A model generated the notes under the pieces. It did no database searches, had not been told where the DNA came from, and saw only the letters and a list, made by a program, of their open reading frames with translations. This document shows positions 46,773-55,130 of a DNA stretch of 64,000 nt, piece after piece; within the stretch, counting starts at the first letter, position 1, and every line of letters begins with the position of its first letter. A program made the position numbers and the translations under genes. Source of the DNA: Lycorma delicatula (taxonomy: Eukaryota; Arthropoda; Insecta; Hemiptera; Fulgoridae). The stretch covers positions 155,602,575-155,666,574 of the forward strand of contig NC_134455.1 of the NCBI RefSeq assembly GCF_047948215.1, in the 5' to 3' direction.

Positions 46773-49470
46773 GCCCACCCTCAGACTCTTGCAGTGGAAC
46801 GCCAACTCAGTAGTAGGCCGGACGGAGGAACTATGCCGTCTGGCCGAGGATCTACTGATAGACGTGATACTGTTGTCTGAGACGTGCTTGAACCCGAACA
46901 AGCAACTGACCCTTCGGAACTATTTTACATATAGGACGGATAGGCCAGTTCGACCCGGATCTCGCACCTCTGGTGGAACTGCGGTTTTAGTCCACAGACG
47001 CCACATGCATACGCGCGTTGTTCTTCATACAAACGTGATGGAGCAAACGTGTGTGCATGTGGAGCATCTGGGCACGGTGTATCGGCTGGTTTCGGCTTAT
47101 AGCAAGCCGAACGACGCGGTAACCGGCGCAGATCTGGATGCCGTGCTGGAAAATTGGGATGGGCCCGTGATACTCATGGGCGACCTCAATGCCAAACACG
47201 TGTCATGGAACAGCATTCTGACAAATCCGAATGGCAGATTGCTGTACGAAAGGGCGAGAGCCCGCCGCTTGGTCGTCGTAGGCCCTGAGGTGCCCACGTT
47301 CGTGCATCGCTCAGGCAGATCTAGGCCTGACGTGCTGGATATCGCAGTCATGAAGGGGGGTACTCTCCCATTCATGATTGAAACGATAGAAGACCTCAGC
47401 TCGGACCATTCCCCTGTCCTGTTGGAACTAGGTCAGGCAGGGGGTGGCCGAGATCCCCCGCCTATACCCCGAAGGTCAGTCAACTGGAAAAGGTTCTACG
47501 AGACCCTCCAGCGGGAGTACAGGCCGGTAAATCCTGAGCTCCTGAACACCCCGGAGGAAATCGACGACACTGTCGGGCGCGTCACGTCGTCAATGACCGA
47601 GGCCCTGGCAGGCAGCTCATCGGCCAAAACTCGAGCAGTTGTTCGAAACGACCTCCCTCCTCATATCTCCGAAGCCATAACGGAGAAACGACGACTGAGG
47701 AGGAGATATCGAATCACCCTGTCCCCCGCTGATAAGCGGGCCTTTTATAATCAAACGGACAGGGTAAAACAACTGCTGACAAGCCATCGAGAGGATTCGT
47801 GGAACGAATACCTCGCCTCGGTCTCTGACGACATCTCCTCGGTGTTCAGGTTGAACAGGAGACTGCGAGAAGGGAAGAAGCCTCGCCATCCGGTTGTGGG
47901 GCAGCGAGGTTTTCTTGCATACTCGGAGGCGGAGAGGGCCGAGGTATTCGCCGATACCTTGGAGGAGCAGTTCACTCCAAACCCCCCTCCCTCCCCGAAC
48001 GACGAGCACACAACCGAGGTGGAATCCTTTCTTGTAGATTATTTCTCACAGGTGGAGGACGCCCCTCTAGAGATTGACCAAGTCACTGAAGCGGAAGTTT
48101 CCGCAGCCATTAAGGCCACAAGCCCCGACAAGGCCCCGGGTGTCGACGGGATCAGCGCCCGTGCATTCCGGAACATACCGGCCTCCGTGATTACAGCAAT
48201 TTCGGTGATATTCACGTCCATTTTGTACGTTGGATATTTCCCGAATTGTTGGAAAACGGCCAAAGTCGTATGTTTACCCAAACCGGGGAAAAGTTTACTT
48301 TTCCCACGGAATTATAGGCCAATCTCCCTGTTACCGGTATTGTCTAAGTTGTTCGAGAGGATTTTTCTCGAAAAACTGAGGCGATACATGGAGGGAGAAG
48401 TGCGGCCCGAGCAATTTGGGTTCAGGGAGGGTCACTCAACCACCCTCCAACTGGTAAAAATAATAGACGACCTTGTCGGAGGCCTGAACAGGAAACGGGT
48501 GACTGCAGCCGTTTTTCTGGATGTGGCCAAGGCCTTTGACAAAGTTTGGCATAGCGGGCTGCTTTATAAGCTAGCGCGATCGGCGATCCCCTACCGCTAT
48601 GTCAGACTGATGCGGTCATATCTGCTAGACCGACATTTTGTCGTGCGCGTAGGGGAAACGATTTCCTCCACCAGAGAAATAGCCGCTGGGGTTCCCCAAG
48701 GAGCAGTACTTTCCCCGTTCTTGTACACTTTGTACGTGAACGATATGCCGCTGTCGGAAGGGGTCAAAACGGCCCTTTATGCAGACGACACGGCATATTT
48801 CTACGAATCCGCAAATGTGGATTACGCGGTCCGGAGGCTCCAAAGGCAGCTGGACTTAGTGGAACCGTGGCTCGACATGTGGAGAATCAGGGTCAACGGT
48901 GAAAAATCGGTGGCCGTGATGTTCACATGCAAGACACGAAAACCGACCAGAGAGCTGGAAATCTCAGGGGAGAAAATCCCTTTTGAGAAATCAGTTAAGT
49001 ACCTGGGGGTGGTGTTGGACAGGCGGCTTACCTTCGGCGAACATGTAAATTATGCGACCCGGAGGGCTAAGGCCGCCAGAGCCTCGCTATACCCAGTGCT
49101 GAACAGTGCCAGCCCGTACCCACTGGCAACTAAGCTCCTCATTTTTCGGCTGTACGTACTGCCGATTCTAACATATGCTTACCCGGCATGGGGGGCAGTG
49201 TTGAGCTCCTCGCTTCAAAAGAAGATCGAGGCCGTCCAAAACATCGCGTTGCGGACGATCTTTGGAGCTCCGTGGTTCGTCAGGAACGCCACTCTCCGAT
49301 CTGATGCGAGATTTCAATCCGTGTCCGAGGTGGGGGTGGCGCAGGCGCGCAGACTGTTCGGGAGAGCGGCTGTGTCCGAACACAGTCATCTTCGGGACAT
49401 CTGCCGAGAGGACCCAACTCCGACAGTTGTAAGGAAGCGGCCTCACGCCGTACTGGACGAACCACCGTGA
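46765..49470 (+). CDS. ORF2, apurinic-like endonuclease and reverse transcriptase (901 aa)
   Basis: The protein nicks genomic DNA and uses the free 3' end to reverse-transcribe the element RNA. The endonuclease (about 6-225) has WNAN (11-14), LLSET with E39, GDLNAKH with D140 and N142, RPDVLDIAV (188-196), and SSDHSP with D214 and H215, so all its core residues are present. The reverse transcriptase (about 450-720) has SPDKAPGVDGIS, NYRPISLLPVLSKLFER (516-532), EQFGFREGHST, FLDVAKAFDKVW (584-595), AGVPQGAVLSP (641-651) and LYADDT with D673 and D674. A C-terminal segment of about 180 residues follows, without RNase H. Length fits Jockey elements. The start codon lies inside the last codons of ORF1 (ATGGTTAG), so translation probably depends on reinitiation after ORF1. 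No stop or missing catalytic residue was found. Confidence 0.95.
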   Translation: MVRPTLRLLQWNANSVVGRTEELCRLAEDLLIDVILLSETCLNPNKQLTLRNYFTYRTDRPVRPGSRTSGGTAVLVHRRHMHTRVVLHTNVMEQTCVHVEHLGTVYRLVSAYSKPNDAVTGADLDAVLENWDGPVILMGDLNAKHVSWNSILTNPNGRLLYERARARRLVVVGPEVPTFVHRSGRSRPDVLDIAVMKGGTLPFMIETIEDLSSDHSPVLLELGQAGGGRDPPPIPRRSVNWKRFYETLQREYRPVNPELLNTPEEIDDTVGRVTSSMTEALAGSSSAKTRAVVRNDLPPHISEAITEKRRLRRRYRITLSPADKRAFYNQTDRVKQLLTSHREDSWNEYLASVSDDISSVFRLNRRLREGKKPRHPVVGQRGFLAYSEAERAEVFADTLEEQFTPNPPPSPNDEHTTEVESFLVDYFSQVEDAPLEIDQVTEAEVSAAIKATSPDKAPGVDGISARAFRNIPASVITAISVIFTSILYVGYFPNCWKTAKVVCLPKPGKSLLFPRNYRPISLLPVLSKLFERIFLEKLRRYMEGEVRPEQFGFREGHSTTLQLVKIIDDLVGGLNRKRVTAAVFLDVAKAFDKVWHSGLLYKLARSAIPYRYVRLMRSYLLDRHFVVRVGETISSTREIAAGVPQGAVLSPFLYTLYVNDMPLSEGVKTALYADDTAYFYESANVDYAVRRLQRQLDLVEPWLDMWRIRVNGEKSVAVMFTCKTRKPTRELEISGEKIPFEKSVKYLGVVLDRRLTFGEHVNYATRRAKAARASLYPVLNSASPYPLATKLLIFRLYVLPILTYAYPAWGAVLSSSLQKKIEAVQNIALRTIFGAPWFVRNATLRSDARFQSVSEVGVAQARRLFGRAAVSEHSHLRDICREDPTPTVVRKRPHAVLDEPP

Positions 49471-50105
49471 TGGTGCGGTGCGGTAGCCGAAAATCGACAA
49501 ACCAGGCTTAGGGGCCTCCATATCGCATGAGCCATAAACGGAATAGTGCGTCAGATGCGTTTCCGGGGTCGCGAGTGAAAAGTTTTCTCGAGTTATATAG
49601 TTTGAAGACGTCAAACACGGTAAGTCGCGCATAAAACAAAAACGCGGTCTAAATTTTAAAAAAAAACTTACAGTAAGACAAAATATCCCAGCAACTGCGA
49701 CTCCTCCGGAAAAGGGGACGCATTGCTCCCTCCTTATAGCTAGTGCCCCGTTGTGGCGTATTCCTGCTAGCCTATTAAAGAGTTAGCACCGAAAGGACTT
49801 CAGTGGACGGTCTGAAGGGGAATTACGTCGGGAGGACAGGCTTTATAAGCCTAGCCTTCCGCGGTCGGCCCATGAAATGGGTTCGATAACGCTGGTTTAA
49901 CAACGGATTGGAATGCAATTAAATCCGTCTTAAATTCACTAAAATAATAATAGACAAAACTTGAAAAATTAGATCCGAGATTAAAAAATAACCCTTTTAA
50001 AAACAAGCCCGATTAGAATGATCCAGCAGCAAGGGACTCTGTCCAGGTTCTGCGATAAAGTAGGGAGTAATAGACTCCTGCCAACTTTGCATTCCATTCC
50101 ATTCC
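49471..50105 (+). other. 3' untranslated region of the Jockey-type element
   Basis: About 635 bp from the ORF2 stop to the end of the element. The first 400 bp are GC-rich like the ORFs, and the last 200 bp are AT-rich. The end is three tandem attcc units instead of a poly(A) tract. Enzymes of this group recognise their own RNA's 3' end, so this region probably carries the recognition structure. That is family knowledge, not seen here. Confidence 0.7.
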
Positions 50106-50114
50106 AGAAATGAT
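50106..50114. repeat. Right target-site duplication of the Jockey-type element
   Basis: Exact copy of agaaatgat at 44872-44880, immediately after the attcc repeats. Confidence 0.75.
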
Positions 50115-52040
50115 AACAAAAAAATCTTCATATTAAATCTGTAAAATATCTTGAATGATATAAATCACTTGAAATAGAACTAAAGAAAGGAAAAGACAGG
50201 ATATGAAACTACCTGATACGGCATAGGACTAAAATACTACAGTCTTTGTTAAGGTAATAATTAGCAGTTTTTAACTATATAATAATGTGATCTGGACACT
50301 ACTTAATTCCATTTTACAATCTTATTCGCTAATATAATTATTAGTAAACATAAATCATTCATATTGTAATAAGGTGTATTTAAAGATATAATAACAACGA
50401 TAAACTAGGCAATAACACCGGTGGTATTTAGTGACACAATGAAGACGATGTTTTGGGAACGCGTATATGACTTTTTGATTAATTATAGCTATTAACTTCG
50501 CTAGATACAACCTATCTTTATGATTAGAATTACGAGATACGAGTGTTATTTATTACACTGGCGTTCGTTCGTTCGTTCTTCTTCTCCGTTAAAACGTGGT
50601 TTCCCGCACCAATTTACAGTATAGAAAGGCGGAAAAACAATAAAAATAAATTAATACTACAATCAACCATAACCAAATAACATTTAGCTACTAAAGTCAT
50701 TTTAAGTAAACGATTTAATTGAATAAAACACCTTTAAGAAAAAAAACCTGTAATTACATAAACTTCTTCCTAACTTTTGTTTTAAATTATAAAAACGCAC
50801 TTCATCCTAATAAAGGCAAATAATTTCCATAAATTTATGTTTCCTCGGTTTTCACATTTTAAAAAATATTAACTAGTCTAAAAACTTGGATAAATAAGTA
50901 AAAAGTACGTACTTTAATCACGATTAATTTTATATTATGATTTAATTGTTTTCTTTTATGGTATTTGCCGACCCAGGATAAACAGATTTTTTTACATTTA
51001 ACATAATTCAAATAAAAGAATATAAAGCAAATTTAGCTTATATGTATAAGACAAATCTATTATATTTAAAAATATAATATAATAAATATAAGCTAAATTT
51101 ATTATAGTATATTTTTTATATTTTTGCTAGCTTTTCAGCTTTAGTATGCATTTTTCAAGGTTAAATTTAATCAAAGGAAATATTTAAAAAATTAATGAAT
51201 TTTTGTCTCATAAATAGAGCAACATATCAAATTGGTTTATCGAACATTCCTCAGGGTATATCAATATTTGTCTTTATTTTTCGCAAGTTAACCGTGGGCA
51301 AAACTACGAAAAATATTTCATTTGAAAGTTATTTCTTTTTTAAATGTTTCGCACCAGTATATTTTTATAATCTATGTATCGTTTAATTTTAATGAAAAAT
51401 AGAAATGGAAAGTTAACTAAACAAAACCAAAAGTTAAAATTTTACAAGAAACTTTTGAAATTTAACAAATTACGAAAGGAAGAGCTTTAGGAAAACTGAA
51501 TAAAAATATACTTCCTAAAATTAGAAAAACTAGGCCCATGAGACATTTTAAGGAATCCTGGATTAAACAATTTCGTATAAAAATGTACAAAGCCGTAAAT
51601 AAAGACAAATTTCTAATATTACAAAGAACTAAAAATGTGAAATTAAAGAAATAAAGAGAAGACAAAAGTTTATTTGGAAAACACATAATGATTATTTAGA
51701 AATAAAGCAAAAATTATCTGACTGACAAAACTTAAGCGTCTATGTTTAATTTTATGAAATTTTATTTTTAATGAAATAGCATTTATCCGTGAACGATAAA
51801 AGCTAAGTTTAGTAATATCTTGTATCATCTTACACTAAATTGTAAGTTAAATGTCCGATTTGGAAATTTTAACACTTAAAAATTCTGAGCGAAATGAAAA
51901 ATTAATGTTCACAATTATCTAAACGATAATAAAATACAAATTAAAAGAAAATAAAAAACTTAATTATTTTAAAAGATTATACAAAAAATCCATCCAAATT
52001 AATGTACCAAATATAATATTAGAAATACAAATTACACTGA
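50115..52040. other. AT-rich DNA, no supported gene
   Basis: No gene recognised. It includes an interrupted (gttc)n run near 50564-50580 and the nested inverted repeat at 51029-51100. Open frames at 51195-51386 and 51462-51686 have no known motif. Confidence 0.45.
51029..51100. repeat. Nested inverted repeat (fold-back of about 72 bp)
   Basis: The outer arms aaatttagcttata (51029-51042) and tataagctaaattt (51087-51100) are exact reverse complements. Within the loop, a second pair, tattatattt and aaatataata, can also pair. It could be a tiny fold-back element or chance in AT-rich DNA, but the outer arms include a non-repetitive TAGCTTATA core. Confidence 0.6.
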
Positions 52041-52049
52041 TAGACAAAA

Positions 52050-53325
52050 AAAAGCGCTTTCTACATTATTTAACATCGAGTTAAATTCATCATCTTTGAA
52101 CAACACTCTTATTTGAGGACCAACAAATATTCCTTCTTTAATTTTTCCTTTACTTACATTCGGAAAGTTCTGCCTGGTGTACAAAAATCCGGGACTATCT
52201 GTCTTCATTGCTTTTACAAAATTTAGACCCAGCTTGATATGAAGAAGGGGTAAAAATATTTTTTTGGGTTCAACTAAAAGTTCATGAATAATATTTTTCC
52301 CATTTGGAGTTAAGTTGTGTCGTTTCTTCCACTCTTCGGTAACATAATGTTTATCCCTGGCTTGGCTGTCTCATTCGCAAAGAAAACACATGTACTTAGT
52401 CTAACTGCATGCCTTAAAAAATAGCTATAACTTTCAAATTACCACATATGTTCCAGCTATGTTTTTTATAATTTATTTTTTAATAACGTCTTTTATCATA
52501 TCGTATGTCTCTTTCTAATTAATACCATAAACGATTGGTATCGAAGGATATTTTTTACCGTTGTGTACTAGAATCACTTTCAAACTATACTTGGACGAAT
52601 CTATGAAAAGGCGCCAGTCCTCAGGTTAATGAACTTGTCCTGAGTGCAACATAAGCTCATCAATATTTGTGCAATAAACCAAATTATTTTCATCACTAAA
52701 GTACTGAGAAAGTTCTTTCTGTCGACTTCGAAAGCCGGAAAGTTTTGTATTTTTTTTTTTTGGAAGTAAATTCCAACGTTGCAGTCTTTATCCTAACAGT
52801 TCAGCTTGATTTTTTGATAAATTTAAATCACTAACCGTCATTTAATTCACCTTGTGATACAAGATGTGGCTTATTTGGAGATAATTCAAAATCAAAATCA
52901 TTGTTTTCTTCTTCATCGCTGGTTTCGGAACTTACATTCACAGGTGGCTCAGGAACTGGAATAATTTCACTGTGAGGTACAGGCCTGATTACAGATTGCA
53001 ATGAAGGATATTTTACAGTACGTTTAGATTTCTTAGAAATTCCAGACACACTTATTAAGCAAATGTAACAAGCAAGTGGTTACATGATCCAAACCATAGG
53101 TACACCAAATGGCAGTCTTCCGTGTACCTTTCAGTCATCCTCTTAAATAAACAGAAAATTTAGCATAGTATATGAGGAGCTCATATTTTAATTAATTTTA
53201 TACTGAAAGTACAAATGATATGCTTTTTTAATTACAGGTGTAATGTGTTTTCTGTTTGATTTTATAGTAAACTCACCACACATATAAGAAAAGGCAACCA
53301 AATTATTTACACAATTTCGAGGCAT
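52050..53325 (-). pseudogene. Unclassified repeated arthropod element, copy B (5' half of its ORF)
   Basis: Minus-strand coding starts at ATG 53325 with MPRNCVNNLVAFSYMCGEFT. It continues through PFGVPMVW (near 53105), YPSLQSVIRPVPHSEIIPVP (near 53005), an acidic stretch and PHLVSQGEL (52870). Next come FRSRQKELSQYFSDENNLVY (near 52725), EDWRLFIDSSKYSLKVIL (near 52600), GKKYPSIPI, GNLKVIA, and finally KGKIKEGIFVG-type sequence (near 52145) that overlaps copy A. The coding then stops abruptly at about 52050 and is replaced by unrelated sequence. At least three stops and several frameshifts are present. The block order agrees with an uncharacterised protein repeated in many arthropod genomes, as I recall it. 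A mariner element sits just upstream of the ATG. No function is known to me; the multi-copy state suggests a mobile element or a passenger gene. Confidence 0.7.
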
Positions 53326-53566
53326 CATGACACTGCACTGTTAACAAACTTAAGACAACAATAAGACTGAACAGAATTAATTCATTCCTAAATCCAATGC
53401 TTAATGCAAACAACACAGCTGTGTTTTCAGCTACACGTTTTGATCTGCACAGACATGATTAATCTTGTTCATGAAGACTCACTCTTCAGTATTAGATGTG
53501 ATGTCATATCATGTGACTGTGATATGATTTAATTCTTTGTCTAGTATTGTTTATTTATAGCTTATA

Positions 53567-53594
53567 CGAGGGTAAATCAATTATTATCCGCAAT
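53567..53594 (+). repeat. mariner terminal inverted repeat, transposase 3' side
   Basis: Begins cgagggtaaatcaattatta. The reverse complement of 54841-54868 matches at 27 of 28 positions. Confidence 0.95.
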
Positions 53595-53641
53595 GTAGTT
53601 ATACATTTTATTGCAATACAAATAGGAAACTTACATGTACA

Positions 53642-54706
53642 TCATTTTTCAACATAGTCCCCTTGCATTTCAACGGACTTGGTCCATCGTTGCACAAGCT
53701 TCCTGATGCCCTCATAAAAGAAGGTTTTCGGTTGAGCTGCGAGTCAGGAATAAACCGCTTCATTCACTGTTTCGTCCGATGTAAATCGACGGCCCCTTAA
53801 TGCCTCTTTGAGTGGACCAAACAAGTGGTAGGTAGAAGGGGCAAGATCAGAACTATACGGAGGATGAGCCAGTACTTCAAAGTTGCGTTTCTGGAGCATT
53901 TCAGCTGTGTGGGCAGCAGTATGTGGACGGGCATTGTCGTGCAACAACACAACAACACCTTTCGACAGCAGTCTTCGGCGTTTGTTTCGAATTGCAGGCT
54001 TCAGCTAGGCAGTAAGCATCTCCCTGTAACGCGCACTGTTTATTGTCGTGCCACTTTCCTCATAATGTTCTAGTACTGCGCCTTGTGAGTCCCAAAAAAC
54101 CGTAAGCATTAGTTTTCCTGCGGACGGTTGGGTCGTGAACTTTTTTTGCAGGGCGAATTTGGATGTTTCCATTCCATTCTCTGCCGTTTACTCTCCGGCT
54201 CGTAAGGATGGATCCATGTTTCGTCACGAGTGATGATTCTGTCAAAGAAGATTACCATAGCGATCCAAATGTTTTTGGCAAATGTCCAAGCGCGTTTATT
54301 TATGAGACTGTGTGAGTTGTTTTGGGATCCATCTTGCACAGAATTTATGAAACCCAAGTATGTTGTGGATGATTTCGTAGGCAAAACCGTGTCTAATTTG
54401 TAGACGATGTGCCACTTCATCAGTAGTTACTCGTCTGTCTAAGAAAACCGTGTCATGTGCACGCTCAATATTTTCCTCATTTATGGCGGTAAACGGTCGT
54501 CCGGCTCCTTCGTCGTGCGTGACACTTGTGCAACCATTTTTGAATTTTTCAATCCATTTGTAGACACTCCATTGTGGCAACACACTGTTCCCGTACTGTA
54601 CCGACATTCTTCGATGTATTTCGGCCCGTGATACACCTTCCGACTACAAAAAACGGATCACTGAACGTTGTTCTTCTTTGGTGCAAACAGAAAGCGGAGC
54701 AGCCAT
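53642..54706 (-). pseudogene. mariner transposase, inactivated (about 354 codons)
   Basis: Transposases of this type cut and paste their element with a D,D34D catalytic triad. Coding runs from ATG 54706 to TGA 53642. The N terminus starts MAAPLSVCTKEEQRSVIRFL and then hits a TAG at codon 21 (54646-54644), where TGG would be expected. The helix-turn-helix region (QWSVYKWIEKFKNG, GRPFTA, RVTTDEVAHRL) and WIPKQL follow. The frame shifts near 54300 and again near 54150. The first catalytic Asp is in RDETWIH and the second in LLHDNARPHTA. The third, 34 residues later in DLAPSTYHLF, is Thr instead of Asp. One more stop lies near 54007. The protein cannot be functional. The size and intact ends mean it could once be mobilised by a related enzyme. 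Confidence 0.93.
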
Positions 54707-54840
54707 GGTTAACGGCAGGGCAGCAATAATGGAACTAACCGAGCAGCATCAAACCTGCACAGACATAATAACAATTAAACCAAGCATGCGTCATCTACGC
54801 AACACGACAGTACTACCAACATAAACAAAAATATAACTAA

Positions 54841-54868
54841 ATTGCGGATAATAATTGACTTACCCTCG
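54841..54868 (-). repeat. mariner terminal inverted repeat, transposase 5' side
   Basis: Reverse complement begins cgagggtaagtcaattatta. It pairs with 53567-53594 with a single mismatch and is followed directly by the duplicated TA. Confidence 0.95.
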
Positions 54869-54943
54869 TAAATTATGTTAACAAAGTTGTTAACAAATTT
54901 GTTTAACAAAGTTAAACAATAAAAAAAATGAGCTAACAAACTA

Positions 54944-55130
54944 CAATATAGGAGCTTAAAATGCTAACTATACTTTGAAAAATGAAAAAAAAATCCTTTC
55001 ATTAAAATTTTTAATTTTTCAAAAATAGTGGGTGATAGAAAGATTCTGAGTTCATATTCGTTTTCAGCATCAAAAAATAGATTAAAATCATGTATCGAAT
55101 GTTAGGAAACAAAAATTATGTTTACCAGTG
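54944..55130 (-). repeat. Leader region of copy B, shared with copy A
   Basis: The block from ATAGGAGCTTAAAATGCTAA through GTGGGTGATAGAAAGATT to GGAAACAAAAATTATGTTTA matches 2190-2362 with few changes. In copy A it joins straight onto the C-terminal coding part. Here it is separated from the ORF by a spacer and the mariner. It is therefore a fixed part of the repeated element, probably its 5' untranslated region. Confidence 0.75.

Larger units (their letters stand above)
44872..50114 (+). mobile_element. Jockey-type non-LTR retrotransposon, apparently full length, with 9-bp target duplication
   Basis: The element body spans 44881-50105 (5225 bp). It has a leader of about 425 bp, a gag-like ORF1, an endonuclease/reverse transcriptase ORF2 and a 3' untranslated region of about 635 bp. 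Identical 9-bp repeats, agaaatgat, flank it at 44872-44880 and 50106-50114. The 3' end is three tandem attcc units (50091-50105) rather than a long poly(A). Both ORFs are open from ATG to stop, and GC content is far above the surroundings, so this looks like a young insertion. Assignment to the Jockey group rests on ORF order, ORF2 length (901 aa), the absence of an RNase H domain and the motif set. Confidence 0.9.
53565..54870 (-). mobile_element. mariner element, complete ends, 1302 bp
   Basis: The element spans 53567-54868 between a duplicated TA (53565-53566 and 54869-54870), the standard mariner target. Terminal inverted repeats of 28 bp lie at 53567-53594 and 54841-54868 and differ at one position (the ninth base). 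Size, TA duplication and the transposase on the minus strand make this a full-length but inactive mariner. It interrupts the region between the ORF of copy B and that element's leader at 54944-55130. Confidence 0.95.

Noticed and set aside
45272..49632. Many open frames on the minus strand and in other frames of the Jockey-type region
   Set aside because: They overlap ORF1 and ORF2, whose motifs are unmistakable. GC-rich sequence lacks stops, so shadow frames are expected.
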